A stretch of DNA of 5,847 bases from Holosporales bacterium (GTDB lineage: Bacteria > Pseudomonadota > Alphaproteobacteria > UBA3830 > JAIRMZ01): contig JAISRK010000068.1 in NCBI GenBank assembly GCA_031273665.1, positions 1 to 5,847 of the forward strand, read 5' to 3'. How positions within the stretch are numbered: the stretch's first letter is position 1; each line of letters opens with the position of its first letter. Made by a program: the position numbers and the translations under genes. The notes under the pieces were generated by a model. That model was given only the letters and a program-made list of their open reading frames with translations. It had not been told where the DNA came from and searched no databases. Shown here piece by piece: positions 5,370 to 5,847 of the stretch.

Positions 5370-5847
5370 GTGGAGTGTTTCTCTTGCAAGGCTAAGGCCA
5401 TATGATACAACTGCGAACGCGGATATCCTGTTTCTTGATAGGCTAATTGAACAGCATCTTTCAGCGAGTGCTCTGCCAAGTGGCGCGTTAAGATTTCCCG
5501 AGGGTCCTGTTGCTCTGACACGGCTTGCTCCGCACTGGCGCCGGAAATGAGTAGAACGATCTCCCCCTTTGGCGAAATCTTTTCATAATGCGCTACAAGA
5601 CGGTCCAGTGTCGCTCGACGCGTTTCTTCAAATTTCTTCGTCAATTCGCGTGCGACAACGGCAAGACGAGGCCCCAAAATATCGAGCGCATCTTGCAACG
5701 TTTCTTTCAATCGTTGTGGAGATTCAAAGAACACCAACGTTCCAGGATACGCGCACCAAGATTCGAATACCGCTCGTCTTTTAGTTGCCCTAGGCGGTAA
5801 AAACCCGAAAAAATGGAAAGGATAGGGAGCGAGACCCGCTATCGTGA
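5366..5847 (-). CDS. rsmI: RsmI, 16S rRNA (cytidine1402-2'-O)-methyltransferase (C-terminal 159 residues; 5' part outside window)
   Basis: The frame is open to the right edge, so the N-terminal part of the gene is missing from the window, not from the genome. The family uses S-adenosylmethionine to methylate the ribose of C1402 in the 16S rRNA decoding centre. Visible family blocks are AGL then PFHFFGFLPPRATKRR (about residues 9-24 of the fragment), TLVFFESPQRLKETL (about 36-50), VARELTKKFEE (about 64-74) and PKGEIVLLISG (about 92-102). Together these represent the C-terminal half of the tetrapyrrole-methylase fold and a helical tail. The visible 159 residues fit a normal protein of about 280. 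A TTG or GTG inside the frame near 5737 is not the start, because strong family similarity continues upstream of it. The stop overlaps the yraN ATG. Confidence 0.95.
   Translation of the reverse strand, partial: TIAGLAPYPFHFFGFLPPRATKRRAVFESWCAYPGTLVFFESPQRLKETLQDALDILGPRLAVVARELTKKFEETRRATLDRLVAHYEKISPKGEIVLLISGASAEQAVSEQQDPREILTRHLAEHSLKDAVQLAYQETGYPRSQLYHMALALQEKHST

Overview
The window is a compact stretch of bacterial core genome with every supported gene on the minus strand, read from high to low coordinates. Gene content and order point to an alphaproteobacterium. rsmI-yraN, pepA-holC-ndk and DUF2066/CDP-alcohol phosphatidyltransferase/PerM/hda are all linkages typical of Proteobacteria. 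The individual proteins, above all the YraN, HolC and DUF2066 proteins and the mitochondrial-like cardiolipin synthase, read as alphaproteobacterial. Base composition looks moderate (not counted), lower than in most free-living Rhodobacterales or Rhizobiales. A lineage such as Holosporales or another moderate-GC group is possible but unproven.

Layout from the right edge: (1) the C-terminal part of RsmI (5366-5847), overlapping yraN (5016-5369) by an ATGA junction; (2) a 194-bp intergenic region (4822-5015), the only sizeable non-coding gap, with a candidate promoter reading into pepA; (3) a tightly packed seven-gene run: pepA (3340-4821), holC (2896-3327), ndk (2460-2882), a DUF2066 exported protein (1694-2434), a CDP-alcohol phosphatidyltransferase that looks like a CAP-type cardiolipin synthase (1149-1682), a PerM/AI-2E family membrane protein (79-1152), and the first 26 codons of hda (1-78), which runs off the left edge. 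The gaps between stop and next start are 12, 13, 25, 11, -4 and 0 nt, so the seven genes probably form one transcription unit. No internal terminator is visible.

Functionally the run mixes replication (HolC, the chi subunit of the polymerase III clamp loader; Hda, regulatory inactivation of DnaA), nucleotide supply (Ndk), peptide turnover (PepA) and envelope functions (cardiolipin synthase, PerM, the secreted DUF2066 protein). The upstream pair handles 16S rRNA methylation (RsmI) and an uncharacterised nuclease-like protein (YraN).

Several starts were moved from the longest open frame. pepA begins at ATG 4821 behind AAGGGAGG. The DUF2066 gene begins at GTG 2434 behind AGAGGAGG. The cardiolipin synthase begins at ATG 1682. 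perM begins at GTG 1152 in a GTGA overlap.

I found no RNA gene, mobile element, CRISPR array, phage gene or clear new system. The most interesting item is the mitochondrial-type cardiolipin synthase. The rest is ordinary housekeeping sequence with minor curiosities.
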